Assembly (NCBI GenBank): GCA_021825585.1
Contig: JAKAGT010000027.1
Coordinates: 1 to 64,000 of the forward strand
Origin: Bacteroidota bacterium
GTDB taxonomy: Bacteria; Bacteroidota; Ignavibacteria; Kryptoniales; JAKASW01
Direction: 5' to 3'
Length of the DNA stretch: 64,000 nt
Shown: positions 1-9,436 of the stretch, in pieces
Position numbering within the stretch: the first letter of the stretch is position 1
Layout of the letters: every line of letters begins with the position of its first letter
The notes under the pieces: model-generated
Told to the model about the DNA's origin: nothing
Seen by the model: the letters and a program-made list of their open reading frames with translations, nothing else
The model's database searches: none
Position numbers and translations under genes: made by a program

Positions 1-294
1 TCCGCGGAGCTAAAACGAATAAAATACGTCTCATCCCTAAGGCACACAGGAGACGAATATTCGTTTCTTAACGCTCCGCTCCGAAATTTTCTTAACGCCA
101 TTTTTTCTCAGGCCGATCCGAACTATGATATGAAAAAGAATTCCCTTAGCGTGCGAGGATCATTCTACAGGGATACGTACCAATTAGGGAATCTGATGAT
201 TGACGAGGGCGGCGTCGAGTCGCCCTTAATAGGATTGCATTGTTCTAATGTAGACGGGAGAATTATGAGCGCAGCTGAAAGGTGGCTGATATGA
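1..294 (+). CDS. 3' end of an unrecognised protein, partial at window edge
   Basis: An uninterrupted reading frame runs from the first base to a TGA at 292-294 (97 sense codons), with its 5' end outside the window. The visible C-terminus contains short segments such as LRNFLNAIFSQADPNYD and RGSFYRDTYQLG; I do not recognise a family. No membrane segment, ATPase box or helix-turn-helix is visible. Its stop codon overlaps the ATG of the downstream response regulator (ATGA at 291-294), the usual sign of translational coupling, so it may be the regulator's partner (for example an unusual sensor) or an upstream operon gene. An open frame of this length by chance is unlikely but possible; the overlap and normal-looking codon use support a real gene. 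Confidence 0.6.
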   Translation, partial: SAELKRIKYVSSLRHTGDEYSFLNAPLRNFLNAIFSQADPNYDMKKNSLSVRGSFYRDTYQLGNLMIDEGGVESPLIGLHCSNVDGRIMSAAERWLI

Positions 295-923
295 TTGAAA
301 TCTTGATTGTTGACGATCACGCTATGGTTCGGGAAGGACTTAGGCTGATTATTGAGCGTGAGTCGGATATTCGGATTGTCGGAGAGACGGGTTGCGGGGC
401 GGAAACGATAGAGTTCCTTCGTCGTCGCACCGTTGGCATTGTTGTGCTTGATATTGTCCTTCCTGATAGAAATGGGATAGAAGTACTCAAAGAAATACGG
501 CGTGATTTCAAAGACATTTCCGTCCTGATGCTCAGCATGCACGCAGAAGACCGATTTGGAGTGCGGTCTATTCAAGCAGGTGCTTCAGGTTACATCTCAA
601 AGGGAAGCGCAGCCGAGGATTTGGTGAAGGCAGTTCGAATGATATACAAAGGGGCTAAATACATTCCCCAGGGACTTGCAGAGGCGCTTGCCGCTGAAGT
701 ACACTATGAAAGAGGGTTGGAGGAACACGAACGATTGTCGGACCGGGAATTCGAGATAATGCTGCTTATGGGCTCTGGCAAGACCCGGGCGGAAATAGCA
801 AAACGGTTGAACTTGAGTCCGGCTACCGTGAGCACATACCGCAGGCGTGTCCTCTCCAAAATGAACCTGATGACGAATGCCGAGTTAATGAGATATGTGA
901 TGGAAAATCACCTGTTGGAATGA
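291..923 (+). CDS. NarL/LuxR-type response regulator
   Basis: A 210-residue two-domain regulator. Residues 1-120 form a receiver domain: acidic pair D8/D9, phosphoacceptor D54 in VVLDIVLPD, and conserved lysine K104 in GYISKGS. Residues about 140-200 form a LuxR-type helix-turn-helix (LSDREFEIMLLMGSGKTRAE and the following NLSPATVSTYRRR), so it should bind DNA when phosphorylated. A GTG at 282 is in frame, but the ATG at 291 is preferred because AAAGGTGG lies just upstream and because ATGA overlaps the preceding gene's stop. The cognate kinase could be the upstream partial gene or the kinase at 1248. The target is unknown. Confidence 0.9.
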   Translation: MIEILIVDDHAMVREGLRLIIERESDIRIVGETGCGAETIEFLRRRTVGIVVLDIVLPDRNGIEVLKEIRRDFKDISVLMLSMHAEDRFGVRSIQAGASGYISKGSAAEDLVKAVRMIYKGAKYIPQGLAEALAAEVHYERGLEEHERLSDREFEIMLLMGSGKTRAEIAKRLNLSPATVSTYRRRVLSKMNLMTNAELMRYVMENHLLE

Positions 924-1247
924 AGGTCGAGGTTCAGCAAAACTCATAGCACCGACTGATCGATAGATCCGACACTCAGTTGCCTGTAATCGTTATTGGT
1001 ACACAGGAATCATCCCTGTTTCGACAGGAAGTTCATAAGCCTTTCTCTCTTCGGGTACCAGACGAATTCCGAAAAGTCATAGTGTGACGAGCAGTGTTGC
1101 AAATAACATCATCACGTTAGACAAGTACAAATTGAGCGCTCCGGGGCGAGATGCAAAGCTAAGAAATTCGTATTCCGGCCGCGAGACTGACCTAACGTGC
1201 AAGCCCACGAATCACCCAAATCGCCTTAGCGGTCAGGGGAATTAGCA
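924..1247. other. Intergenic region, 324 bp, no gene seen
   Basis: No convincing coding frame, RNA gene or strong promoter was found. A 12-base sequence GCAGTGTTGCAA occurs twice, at 1091-1102 and again at 1246-1257 across the start of the next gene. A weak 5-bp hairpin (ACAGG/CCTGT) lies near 1000. The region presumably holds the terminator of the regulator and the promoter of the downstream kinase, but neither is clear. Confidence 0.4.
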
Positions 1248-3581
1248 GTGTTGCAAGTGAATTCCAGGAGATTCTGGCAGGGGATCTCCACACCAACCAG
1301 GATAGTCATCTTAAGCTTCCTCATAATTATCGGGGGAGGAATCCTGGCATATCGACTTGCTGTTCAGGTTGTGAGGGAGCGCTGGGTCGAATCGAGGAAA
1401 GCGGCTGGACTGGCTTCCGCGGAAGATGAAGCCTTGGAAATCCATGAATGGATCGACTGGGAATTAAGTAGGTTGAGCACAACAGCGGGCTATGTCTCAA
1501 TATTAACGGGGAAAGGCGCCAGTACTAGGGAGGCTGTGGCAGGCCTCCATTCGTCAGGAGTCACTACGGCATCACTGACAGATTTCATGGTTGTGCCGCG
1601 TTCCTGCCGGATAGTTTGTTCGACATCTACACGGAGACTTAGCAACGCGGCGATTGAGGGGCTGAAAAAGGTCACTCGCGCATGGAGCTGCGAAATTGTC
1701 GACACTTCTCTTCTTCATGAACACGTCATTATAGCTGATGGTGAGGGTTTGCTCCTTGCGATCCCTTGTGTCTCCGGGGGCGGGAAGTTCCTCGGCAGCC
1801 TGGTTACCTACGTTTCAGCATCTGATTCCCCTTTTGGTGAGTCTATCCGGTCCTTTGAAGCCAGCCAGGGCAAGGAAATGTTCCTTGCGGACATGAACGG
1901 AGACACTCTCGCCAGGGTCGGATCAAAATTACCTCGGCTGAAGAAGAAATCCCTCAACCAACTGATGGGCATGAATAAGAAGGCCGGTTCGGTCCTGCAG
2001 AACGACGAGGTCTACACCTTTGCAGGAGTCCCTTCGACCCCTTGGTATGTGTTTGTTCGCCAGTCGACCGCTGGATTGAATTCGGAAATGAATCATGTCA
2101 GGGAAGCTATTCTTCTGATGGGTCTTATTTCGACTGTCCTTCTGCTTCTCTTCTCTCTGTGGGTAGTGAGGACGCTCACTACTCCGGTAAGAAAGCTAGT
2201 AGGTGCAACACGGACCGTTGCCCTGGAAAAGTTTCAGCCGATAACTCTGAACCTGGGCGGCGAAGCAGACGAGCTTATCGGGATCTTCAATAAGATTGGC
2301 GGCTCGCTGAATCGGAGTTACAAGAGGCTTTCGACGTTGAATTCGCTCGGAGCAACTCTTGTGTCCGATATCAGAGAAAACAATATCAGCGAACGTATTG
2401 TCCAGGCAGTATACGCATCGATGAACGTCGCAGCCTGCGCGCTGCTAATGCCTAACGAGATCGGTGAATTGGAATCAAAATCAATCGCCGGTTTTCAGGG
2501 TTGTACCGCGGCACAGAACTTTGCGTGGAAAGACCTGCCTACAATTATGGAGATAATTACGACTAAGAAACCCATCGTCGAAAACAATATTGACCTGGAG
2601 AGTTTAGACCTACGTGGTCCCGACGGACGCCCACTTGTCAAACAAATCATGGGGGTCCCGCTTTTGTTGCGCGACAGAACAGGTGGAGTGCTTGCAGCTA
2701 TCAATTGTGATGACGGGTCTGATTTTACTGAATTAGACGTAGAGCTGCTTGGTACTTTTGCCCACCAGGCGGCCGTTGCAATCCAGAACTCATACTACTT
2801 TCACCAGATAGAAGATGACCTGCAGAACATAAGGAGATTGAAGGACGAGCTCATCCATTCGGAAAAAATGTCCGCTATAGGTCAGCTTGTTTCGGGCGTG
2901 GCACACGAATTAAACAATCCCATGGGAATTATTATGGGGTATGCAGATCTCCTCGAGGAAGCAGCTTCTAATGACAAGTATGCAACCTACGCGGCAAGAA
3001 TCTGGGAGGCAGCACAGAGAGCATCAGGCATTGTCAAGAATCTGCTGACACTCTCACGAAAGCAGCCTCACAAGACTGAGCTCGTAAGTTTGAACGATGT
3101 AGTAAGAAGCGTCCTTGAAATCCTCGCACATCCATTAAAGCTGAGCAAGATCCAGGGTTTGTATGAACTCCAGTCCGGACTGAGAGATGTCATTGGTGAT
3201 CGCCAGGAATTACAGCAGGTATTTCTAAATCTTGTCACCAACGCAATGCAGGCAATGGAGGGCAGGGAGGATGCTCGACTCGCCATCCGCACGTTCAACG
3301 ATGGCAAGAATGTGAAAGCGATCGTGTCTGACAACGGGCCCGGAATTCCTGCATGGATGCACTCGAAGATTTTCGAGCCGTTTTTCACGACGAAACCTGT
3401 GGGGAAGGGAACAGGTTTAGGTCTGAGTATTTGCCATGGGATAATCACGGATCTTCACGGGACAATGCGGGTTGAGAGCGAACCAGGCAGCGGGGCATCA
3501 TTCATCATTGAATTGCCAACTGTGGGCGAGAACGGCGAAGGCACAGCCGAATCAATTAGTGCTGCGTCCCACCACGTTTAA
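1248..3581 (+). CDS. Membrane sensor histidine kinase with extracytoplasmic sensor, HAMP and GAF domains
   Basis: 777 residues. A transmembrane helix at about 19-40 and a second at 287-308 flank a roughly 245-residue extracytoplasmic sensor region. A HAMP linker (about 309-360), a GAF domain (about 370-515), a HisKA dimerisation domain with phosphoacceptor H553 ([10 protein letters not shown]) and an HATPase_c domain follow (N-box [10 protein letters not shown]1 DNGPGIP, G2 GTGLGLSI). It should autophosphorylate in response to an external signal and possibly to a cytoplasmic small molecule via GAF. The start is GTG with AGGGGA eight bases upstream. The frame continues past the stop into a recognisable but broken receiver domain, so the ancestor was probably a hybrid kinase. 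The partner regulator is unknown; the NarL-type regulator at 291 is the nearest candidate. Confidence 0.9.
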   Translation: MLQVNSRRFWQGISTPTRIVILSFLIIIGGGILAYRLAVQVVRERWVESRKAAGLASAEDEALEIHEWIDWELSRLSTTAGYVSILTGKGASTREAVAGLHSSGVTTASLTDFMVVPRSCRIVCSTSTRRLSNAAIEGLKKVTRAWSCEIVDTSLLHEHVIIADGEGLLLAIPCVSGGGKFLGSLVTYVSASDSPFGESIRSFEASQGKEMFLADMNGDTLARVGSKLPRLKKKSLNQLMGMNKKAGSVLQNDEVYTFAGVPSTPWYVFVRQSTAGLNSEMNHVREAILLMGLISTVLLLLFSLWVVRTLTTPVRKLVGATRTVALEKFQPITLNLGGEADELIGIFNKIGGSLNRSYKRLSTLNSLGATLVSDIRENNISERIVQAVYASMNVAACALLMPNEIGELESKSIAGFQGCTAAQNFAWKDLPTIMEIITTKKPIVENNIDLESLDLRGPDGRPLVKQIMGVPLLLRDRTGGVLAAINCDDGSDFTELDVELLGTFAHQAAVAIQNSYYFHQIEDDLQNIRRLKDELIHSEKMSAIGQLVSGVAHELNNPMGIIMGYADLLEEAASNDKYATYAARIWEAAQRASGIVKNLLTLSRKQPHKTELVSLNDVVRSVLEILAHPLKLSKIQGLYELQSGLRDVIGDRQELQQVFLNLVTNAMQAMEGREDARLAIRTFNDGKNVKAIVSDNGPGIPAWMHSKIFEPFFTTKPVGKGTGLGLSICHGIITDLHGTMRVESEPGSGASFIIELPTVGENGEGTAESISAASHHV

Positions 3582-3790
3582 GGACTCCACGTATTGGTCG
3601 TCGATGATGAAAATGATGTGAGAGAGATGCTGGCGAATGTCCTTCGAAACGTGGGATGCAGGAATTCCTTGCGAAAGCAGGCGGGAGACTATTGCACAAG
3701 CCATTTGTCTCGCGTGAATTGATTGCTTTGCTGGAGAAAATTGCGGAAGGAGCTCCGCAGGCGCCGGCGACGCCACACAGTTTGTTTTAA
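3582..3790 (+). pseudogene. Remnant of a response-regulator receiver domain (former C-terminus of the kinase)
   Basis: Directly after the kinase stop, the same frame reads LHVLVVDDENDVREMLANVL, the classic start of a receiver domain with its acidic pair. About 75 bases later another frame (3665-3790) reads GGRLLHKPFVSRELIALLEK, the classic end with the conserved K-P. The middle, including the phosphoacceptor aspartate strand, is absent. The layout fits a hybrid kinase that acquired a stop and an internal deletion with frame change. It has no start codon or ribosome site of its own, so it is called a pseudogene. Confidence 0.8.
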
Positions 3791-3814
3791 CTTAATTCGT
3801 AAGGGAGAATTCAA

Positions 3815-6133
3815 ATGAAATGGTTTAAGAACCTCAAGGTAGCAGCGAAACTGGTTGTCTCTTTCGCTATCATGAGCCTTCTCGTAGGGCTCGTGGGCTA
3901 TGTAGGAATCCGTGACATGTCAACAATCAACGGGATGCTCAAGTCTCTTTACCAAAACGAAACGCTTGGTATTTCCCACATCAAGGGGGCAAACTCCAAC
4001 CTGATCGCCCACGAGCGTGCCGTAAGAAATTACATACTCGCTACCTCGGAGGGGGAACGCAAACAGCGGTTGGCTGACATGAAGACGTACGAGTCAAAAA
4101 TGCTTGCCGAAATATCGGCAGCGTCGCCTTCGATCAGATCGGAAAGAGGGAAGCAGCTGCTCTCAAAGTTTTGGCCGGCGTGGCAGGCATACAAGAATAT
4201 GACGGACAAGATCATTTCGCTCGCTGCCGCGACAAAAGTCTCGACTCAGAACAAAGATGTGGTTGACATGGTTAACGGCGACGGGCAAATCGCGGCAGAC
4301 AATGTGGATACAATTATGAGTCAGATAGCGCAGGACCACGAAGCAAACGGACAGAAAGTATATAATCAAAGCGACGCAATCTATTCACAAAGCAGAAGCA
4401 TCCTGATTGGTCTTGTGCTCGTATCGGTTGTGTTGGGAATGTTGTTCGGCGTTTTCATCTCCCGTTTGTTCAGCAAACCTATCGTAGCTTTGGAAAAGGC
4501 GGCGGAGAAAGTTGCGGGGGGAAATACGGACGTATCCGTGGAGATCGGTTCGAAAGATGAGATAGGAAAGCTTGGAGGCAGTTTCAATACTATGGTTCTC
4601 AATATAAAGACGGCGATGCAAGAAGTGCGCGAGAAAGGCGAGGCCGCCCAGCTGGCTGCACGCGAGGCGGAAGAAGCCAAAGCACAGTCCGAGGAACAGT
4701 CTGAATACCTGTCACAAAGCGTGGAAACTATCCTTGGCGAGATGAATGAGTTCGCCGACGGTAACCTCACCGTTAGGCTCGATATTGAGAAGGACGACGA
4801 CATAGGCAAGCTCTTCGCAGGGTTCAATAGGTCTGTGGCAAACATCCACCGGATGATCCAGCAGCTTCAGGAGTCCATCGAAACGACGGCGAGTGCCGCC
4901 ACACAGATAAGCAGCTCCAGCGAGGAACTCGCGGCCGGCGTGCAGGAGCAATCGGCGCAATCCAGCGAAGTCGCCGCCGCCGTGGAAGAGATGACGAGAA
5001 CGATCATCGACAACTCAAACAATGCAACCCGAACAGCCCAGGTCGCGACGGAGAACGGAAAAATGGCCCAGGCGGGTGGCGAAACAGTCCTGGAGACCAC
5101 TAAGAAGATGAGGGAAATTGCAGACGTTGTTACCAAATCTGCAGGTACAGTCGAGAAGCTGGGAGTATCCAGCCAGCAGATAAGTGAAATAATTTCGGTA
5201 ATCGACGATATAGCAGACCAGACAAATCTTCTGGCCCTGAATGCAGCAATCGAGGCGGCTCGTGCAGGCGAGCAAGGCAAGGGCTTTGCCGTAGTCGCCG
5301 ACGAGGTAAGGAAGCTGGCCGAGCGGACCACGCAGGCAACGAAGCAGATCGAAGAGATGATAAAGGCAATTCAGTCTGAGACGCGGGAAGCCGTAGACTC
5401 CATGAAGCGCGGTACCAAAGAAGTGGAGGAAGGGATGAAACTCGCAGACAAAGCGGGCGAAGCGCTGGAGAAAATAGTCTCGGAGACGCAAAAGTCTGTC
5501 GACATGATAAATCAAATCGCAGCAGCGAGCGAGGAACAGTCATCAACGAGTGAACAAATCTCCAAGAATGTCGAGGCCATCTCGTCTGTGTCGAACGAAT
5601 CCGCCGCCGGAGTATCACAAATCGCACGCTCCGCCGACGATTTGAACAGGCTTACGGAAAATCTCAGAAATCTCGTCTCGAAGTTTAGGGTCGATAACGC
5701 ACGCAAACTGGAAACAGACACCCGGCCGCATAGCGGGAACGGCAATAACCACGGAAACGACCATCAACACAAGACTGCAAAATTTGACTTCGAACGCGCC
5801 AAATCCGCCCATCGGATGTGGAAAATGAGGCTAGCAAACGTAATCGCCGGAAGGGAAGAAGTTGACGAAAAGCAGGCCGGAGACTTCCACGGCTGCGAGC
5901 TTGGGAAATGGTACTACTCGGACGGCGCCCGCCAATTCAAGGGCAAGACCGCTTTTGAGGAACTCGGCAAGTGGCACGCCGACCTGCACAAGACGGCAGC
6001 GTTAATCATAAAGCTGATTGCAAACGGGAAAACCGAGGACGCGAGGGCCAAGCTTTCGGAAATTGACGAATTCAGCAAGCACGTGGTTGTGCTCCTGGAC
6101 GATCTCAAGTCCGTTTCACAAGTAGGTGCGTAG
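3815..6133 (+). CDS. Methyl-accepting chemotaxis protein with C-terminal zinc-binding (CZB) domain
   Basis: 772 residues. An N-terminal transmembrane helix (about 10-31), a four-helix-bundle-type periplasmic sensor (about 35-190), a second membrane helix (about 193-214), a HAMP domain and a second HAMP-like segment (about 305-355) lead into the cytoplasmic signalling coiled coil. Its hairpin tip holds [19 protein letters not shown] and [16 protein letters not shown], where CheA/CheW bind. After the signalling domain, residues about 655-765 match the CZB domain: [19 protein letters not shown] and [10 protein letters not shown] supply one Cys and three His as expected zinc ligands. CZB domains in other chemoreceptors sense zinc or hypochlorite-linked oxidation; the signal here is inferred. 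The start ATG has GGGAG upstream. No CheB/CheR pentapeptide tail is visible. Confidence 0.93.
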   Translation: MKWFKNLKVAAKLVVSFAIMSLLVGLVGYVGIRDMSTINGMLKSLYQNETLGISHIKGANSNLIAHERAVRNYILATSEGERKQRLADMKTYESKMLAEISAASPSIRSERGKQLLSKFWPAWQAYKNMTDKIISLAAATKVSTQNKDVVDMVNGDGQIAADNVDTIMSQIAQDHEANGQKVYNQSDAIYSQSRSILIGLVLVSVVLGMLFGVFISRLFSKPIVALEKAAEKVAGGNTDVSVEIGSKDEIGKLGGSFNTMVLNIKTAMQEVREKGEAAQLAAREAEEAKAQSEEQSEYLSQSVETILGEMNEFADGNLTVRLDIEKDDDIGKLFAGFNRSVANIHRMIQQLQESIETTASAATQISSSSEELAAGVQEQSAQSSEVAAAVEEMTRTIIDNSNNATRTAQVATENGKMAQAGGETVLETTKKMREIADVVTKSAGTVEKLGVSSQQISEIISVIDDIADQTNLLALNAAIEAARAGEQGKGFAVVADEVRKLAERTTQATKQIEEMIKAIQSETREAVDSMKRGTKEVEEGMKLADKAGEALEKIVSETQKSVDMINQIAAASEEQSSTSEQISKNVEAISSVSNESAAGVSQIARSADDLNRLTENLRNLVSKFRVDNARKLETDTRPHSGNGNNHGNDHQHKTAKFDFERAKSAHRMWKMRLANVIAGREEVDEKQAGDFHGCELGKWYYSDGARQFKGKTAFEELGKWHADLHKTAALIIKLIANGKTEDARAKLSEIDEFSKHVVVLLDDLKSVSQVGA

Positions 6134-6149
6134 ACAGGCCGTAATACGC

Positions 6150-6183
6150 ACGACAAGCGGGGGATGACATCCCCGCTTGTCGT
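6150..6183 (+). terminator. 13-bp perfect stem-loop after the chemoreceptor gene
   Basis: ACGACAAGCGGGG and its exact reverse complement flank an 8-base loop. It lies 17 bases after the chemoreceptor stop. There is no run of T after the stem, so it may be a Rho-assisted terminator or a 3'-end stabiliser rather than a classical intrinsic terminator. Confidence 0.7.
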
Positions 6184-6243
6184 CATGGTTTCTGATTAGC
6201 TGAAATGATTCTCAAACAATCCTGATCATCGGAGAAAATAAAG

Positions 6244-6774
6244 ATGAAAGATACGAAAATTAAAGAGCGGAGCTTTCCTGAATCCGGCGCCGATTCATCG
6301 AGACTGTATGACGAATGCCAGCTGGTCGGGTTTCAGGTCGGCTCACAGGAATTCGGGGTCGACATCAAACAGATTCGGGAAATAATAAGAGAGGTAAAAC
6401 TGGCGACTCTGCCCGACTCTCCCAACTTTATCGAAGGAGTCGTGAACCTTCGTGGAAACGTGACGCCGGTGGTAGACCTCAGGAAGAAATCCGGTTTTGA
6501 ACGAAGGACACGTCAAAATGAATCGAGGATCATCGTCACGGAACTTAAGGGCGGCCCTGTCGGATTCATGGTCGACAGCGTTACAGAGGTGAGGACGGCA
6601 AAAGCTGAAACAATCGAATCAGTACCGGCCAGTGCCGTGAAAGTAAACACTCGCTACGTGCGTGGAATTGCCAAGCTTGAGGAAGGGCTTCTGATAGTCC
6701 TTGACCTTGAGAAGGTGTTGTCCTTGGATGAAGCGGTACAAGGATCTCGAATAGGAGAACCAGAGGCTACGTAA
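6244..6774 (+). CDS. cheW: CheW chemotaxis coupling protein
   Basis: 176 residues. CheW couples chemoreceptors to the kinase CheA through two SH3-like beta subdomains. The family signature is clear: LVGFQVGSQEFGVDIKQIRE near residue 30, the Asn/Arg region SPNFIEGVVNLRGNVTPVVD (about 60-80), and the C-terminal RYVRGIAKLEEGLLIVLDLE. It has a roughly 20-residue N-terminal extension and a short C-terminal tail. It follows the CZB chemoreceptor by 110 bases with a hairpin between them. No cheA, cheY, cheB or cheR is present in the window, so this pair would have to plug into a pathway encoded elsewhere. Confidence 0.95.
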   Translation: MKDTKIKERSFPESGADSSRLYDECQLVGFQVGSQEFGVDIKQIREIIREVKLATLPDSPNFIEGVVNLRGNVTPVVDLRKKSGFERRTRQNESRIIVTELKGGPVGFMVDSVTEVRTAKAETIESVPASAVKVNTRYVRGIAKLEEGLLIVLDLEKVLSLDEAVQGSRIGEPEAT

Positions 6775-6805
6775 GGTTGTTTATCGAGTATATCTGCGCC
6801 AAGAG

Positions 6806-6827
6806 AAAGTGTCTCCTCCCACTTTTT
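6806..6827 (+). terminator. Weak terminator-like hairpin after cheW
   Basis: AAAGTG pairs with CACTTT around an 8-base pyrimidine loop and runs into a short T tract (CACTTTTTG). The stem is only six pairs. Confidence 0.35.
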
Positions 6828-7034
6828 GGGGGAACGCAATCTGAACTCGACCCAGATTCAAAGTGTGTCTACTATCGGGTCCTTGATGCACTCCAAATGG
6901 CCACCACCTTTGTCTTGGCCCTTAATCTGTGGCCAAAAAACGGGTAAACTCGTGCAAGGAATTTTGGATTCCTGGGGGAAATTACGCTATCTTGCGGTTG
7001 TTTGCAGCGTGTCGAAAGCACAACTGTCAATCTT

Positions 7035-7054
7035 CCTCAAGAAAGTCCTTGAGG
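7035..7054 (+). promoter_or_regulatory. Hairpin covering the ribosome-binding site of the glycosidase gene
   Basis: CCTCAAG (7035-7041) pairs exactly with CTTGAGG (7048-7054) around a 6-base loop. The 3' arm contains GAGG, the only Shine-Dalgarno-like sequence for the ATG at 7063 (8-base spacing). Folding would hide the ribosome site, which suggests, without proving, translational control. Confidence 0.45.
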
Positions 7055-7062
7055 CAACCGTC

Positions 7063-9060
7063 ATGAAGCCATTCGCACTAGTTTTGTTTACGGCATCGAC
7101 CATCTATGCGGCAGTTCCGGTGATGCAGATGCCGTCTCCAACTGGCCAGCAGTGGGAGGTTTATGAGCTGACCTTTAACGATTCGACATTTTACCCGAAT
7201 CCATTCTGGGATGTAACAATCTACGCCTATTTCAAGTCTCCGGGCGGAATAACTTATAGAATCCGTGGTTTCTATTACGACGCCTCAACGTGGAAGACCC
7301 GCTTTGCACCCACTGAGACTGGCCAGTGGACTTTTGAAGTGAATTACATGCGTACTCAGGACACTGTAAACTTCAGCGGTTCATTCATGGTTGCGAACGG
7401 GTCAAGCCATGGATTTATTCGGGTGAGCCAGTCAAATCCGAACATGTTTTCATACACCGACGGGACCAGTTTTCTTCCAATCGGCGTGAACGGTCACACT
7501 CCCGCAGTGACTGCGGCTTATCTGGGAATACCACCGGGACCTCAGCAGGTCCGATCAATGTGGGATTCTCTGGAAGTGCACGGGGTGAATACCTACAGGC
7601 TGTATATGTTTAACCAGGAGGCATTTGCCGACTCATTCTCCTGGAATACCGACGAAGGCATGGCAAATCTTGTTTACAACACCGACAGTCTGGACATGTA
7701 CGACCTTCGTGTAGGTAAGCTGATGGACAGGTGGTTTCAACAGGCATTGGCGCACAACATTAACGTTTATCTGAACATGTTTGTCCTTTTCGATGTTAGC
7801 TCGTATCCTTTCAATACATCACCGTGGTCATCCTCAAGCGGCGGACCATTTACGGATAGCAACGCCCCGTATGCATCTGCAACCGGTACTGGTGCGCAGT
7901 TAGAAGAAGACTATTACACCTACGTGGTGAGTAGATGGGGGGCCTACAGGAATTTGTTCGGGTGGGAATATGATAACGAGTATGGCTATTATAGTCTGCC
8001 TCCATGGATAGCCATGGTCGACAGTGTAATCAGAGCCAATGATCCCTATGGGCGTCCACATTCCGTATCGTTCTGGAATTACTCTTACAGCAGCGCAAGT
8101 CCTGTAGACTCGCTGCCCGGCATCAACGTGACGGACGATCATCTTTATGCTTCCAACGGTTGGACTGAATTCGATATTGATTCAGCTGCGAACGCACAAA
8201 GTATCAGTCGCTATTGGCAATATAAGAAGCCGGTAATGTTCGGAGAATTCGGCAGCGGTGACGCCACTTACGGCCCGTCGTGGCTTGTATTCATCCGGGC
8301 GGGATACTGGGCGGCATTTACCGGTGGTGGTTACCCCATCTTGTGGTGGTCTGGTGATTTTACGACGGCGGGAACTGCCTTCAATCAGGCCGAACTTGAA
8401 CTGGTAAATGCTGCCAGGAGCCTGTCTTCGGAACTCAGCGCTCTTTCGAGTTTGCGTCCGGCCAACGACGTGACAGTTACGAGCATGCCCACATTTGTCC
8501 GGGGTTACACATTGCAGGGTGACTCTGATGTTGTAGTGTATTTCCGTGCGTTCACGAGCGATACGGCTCAGATCGCGGGTCTTTCATGTACTTTACGGCT
8601 TCGGGGAATTGCAGGAAAGCAATGGAAAGCAGTCTGGATCGATCCGGTGACCGGGGATTCAATAGCTGAGTCGTCAGGTATAAGTCCTGATGATACGCTG
8701 AAGTTGAGTGCCCCATCGTTTGAAGCTGACATCCTCCTGCACGTCAAAGTCGCGGGCGCAGCAACTTTTGTTCGGGACGGGGAAAACGGTTCAGTTTCGG
8801 GATTCAGTCTTGATCAGAACTTTCCTAACCCGTTCAACCCAACTACAGTTATCAGCTATCGGCTTTCAGCGGTCAGCAATGCCAAACTGGAGGTGTACGA
8901 TATATTGGGAAGAACGGTCAGGACGCTGGTCGACGGGCGGCAGTCCCCCGGAGAACATTTGGTGGTATTCGATGCGGCAAATCTTCCCAGCGGAGTCTAC
9001 TTCTATCGGCTGCAGGCAGGAGCTTTCAGCCGAACGAGAAAACTTCTCCTCCTTAAATGA
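7063..9060 (+). CDS. Secreted glycoside hydrolase (DUF5060 plus GH5-like barrel) with T9SS sorting domain
   Basis: 665 residues from the chosen start. The ATG at 7063 is selected because it begins a signal peptide (MKPFALVLFTASTIYAA), although the frame is open further upstream to 6826. Residues about 28-110 resemble the DUF5060 beta-sandwich that precedes many GH5-like enzymes. Residues about 115-510 look like a TIM barrel, with candidate acid/base E306 (WEYDNEYG) and nucleophile E395 (VMFGEFGSG). The final about 85 residues (from LDQNFPNPFNPTTVISY to a terminal LLLLK) match the T9SS type A C-terminal domain, so the enzyme should be exported across the outer membrane. The substrate is not deducible; beta-linked glycans are typical for relatives. 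Confidence 0.8.
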   Translation: MKPFALVLFTASTIYAAVPVMQMPSPTGQQWEVYELTFNDSTFYPNPFWDVTIYAYFKSPGGITYRIRGFYYDASTWKTRFAPTETGQWTFEVNYMRTQDTVNFSGSFMVANGSSHGFIRVSQSNPNMFSYTDGTSFLPIGVNGHTPAVTAAYLGIPPGPQQVRSMWDSLEVHGVNTYRLYMFNQEAFADSFSWNTDEGMANLVYNTDSLDMYDLRVGKLMDRWFQQALAHNINVYLNMFVLFDVSSYPFNTSPWSSSSGGPFTDSNAPYASATGTGAQLEEDYYTYVVSRWGAYRNLFGWEYDNEYGYYSLPPWIAMVDSVIRANDPYGRPHSVSFWNYSYSSASPVDSLPGINVTDDHLYASNGWTEFDIDSAANAQSISRYWQYKKPVMFGEFGSGDATYGPSWLVFIRAGYWAAFTGGGYPILWWSGDFTTAGTAFNQAELELVNAARSLSSELSALSSLRPANDVTVTSMPTFVRGYTLQGDSDVVVYFRAFTSDTAQIAGLSCTLRLRGIAGKQWKAVWIDPVTGDSIAESSGISPDDTLKLSAPSFEADILLHVKVAGAATFVRDGENGSVSGFSLDQNFPNPFNPTTVISYRLSAVSNAKLEVYDILGRTVRTLVDGRQSPGEHLVVFDAANLPSGVYFYRLQAGAFSRTRKLLLLK

Positions 9061-9096
9061 GTGCCGAGAGAAGCTGTTCCCCGGCTATCTGGATGA

Positions 9097-9119
9097 GGAG
9101 GGAGAGGCGTTCTCCCTCC
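9097..9119 (+). terminator. 9-bp stem-loop after the glycosidase gene
   Basis: GGAGGGAGA and TCTCCCTCC form a perfect 9-bp stem with a 5-base loop, 36 bases past the glycosidase stop. No T run follows. Likely a terminator or 3'-end structure. Confidence 0.6.
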
Positions 9120-9316
9120 AAGGTTTCGGACAAGGTAAAATGGTATGCGGCAAGGCGCTCACTTGAGTGGAAATTTAGCGACCATTCACCTCTGAACACT
9201 ACTGATCAGGGAGAACTGGTCACTGGGGAAGTGGGTAGTGTACCATGATGTGAGAGCAGTCATAAAAAAGGTCTGTCACAAATCCGTCACAACTTTTCAA
9301 AAACCTTCAAAATCCG

Positions 9317-9391
9317 TACTGGCGGACGGGTTCGAACCGTCGACCTCCTGATCCACAGTCAGGCGCTCTAACCAAACTGAGCTACGCCAGC
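9317..9391 (-). tRNA. tRNA-His (anticodon GTG)
   Basis: The minus strand folds as a full cloverleaf: acceptor GCTGGCG/CGCCAGT, D arm GCTC/GAGC, anticodon stem CCTGA/TCAGG with loop CTGTGGA (anticodon GTG), T arm GACGG/CCGTC with TTCGAAC. CCA is not encoded. Base 1 pairs with base 72 as G-T, the base before position 1 is C, and the discriminator is A, so the usual encoded G-1/C73 pair of bacterial tRNA-His is not seen. It lies 45 bases downstream of dacB on the same strand. Confidence 0.95.
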
Positions 9392-9436
9392 GTCACACAA
9401 ACTTGCAACATAATTTAACGAAAGACCGCCAAAAGC

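Noticed and set aside
1091..1257. 12-base repeat GCAGTGTTGCAA considered as an insertion-site duplication
   Set aside because: No mobile-element gene or inverted ends between the copies; may be chance.
6826..7062. N-terminal extension of the glycosidase frame
   Set aside because: Adding 79 residues would bury the signal peptide; the extension begins at a TTG beside the cheW hairpin.
9261..9291. GTCACAA direct repeat with nearby A/T runs downstream of tRNA-His, considered as an attachment site or terminator
   Set aside because: No integrase, no second copy of the tRNA end and no stem; too short to support a call.
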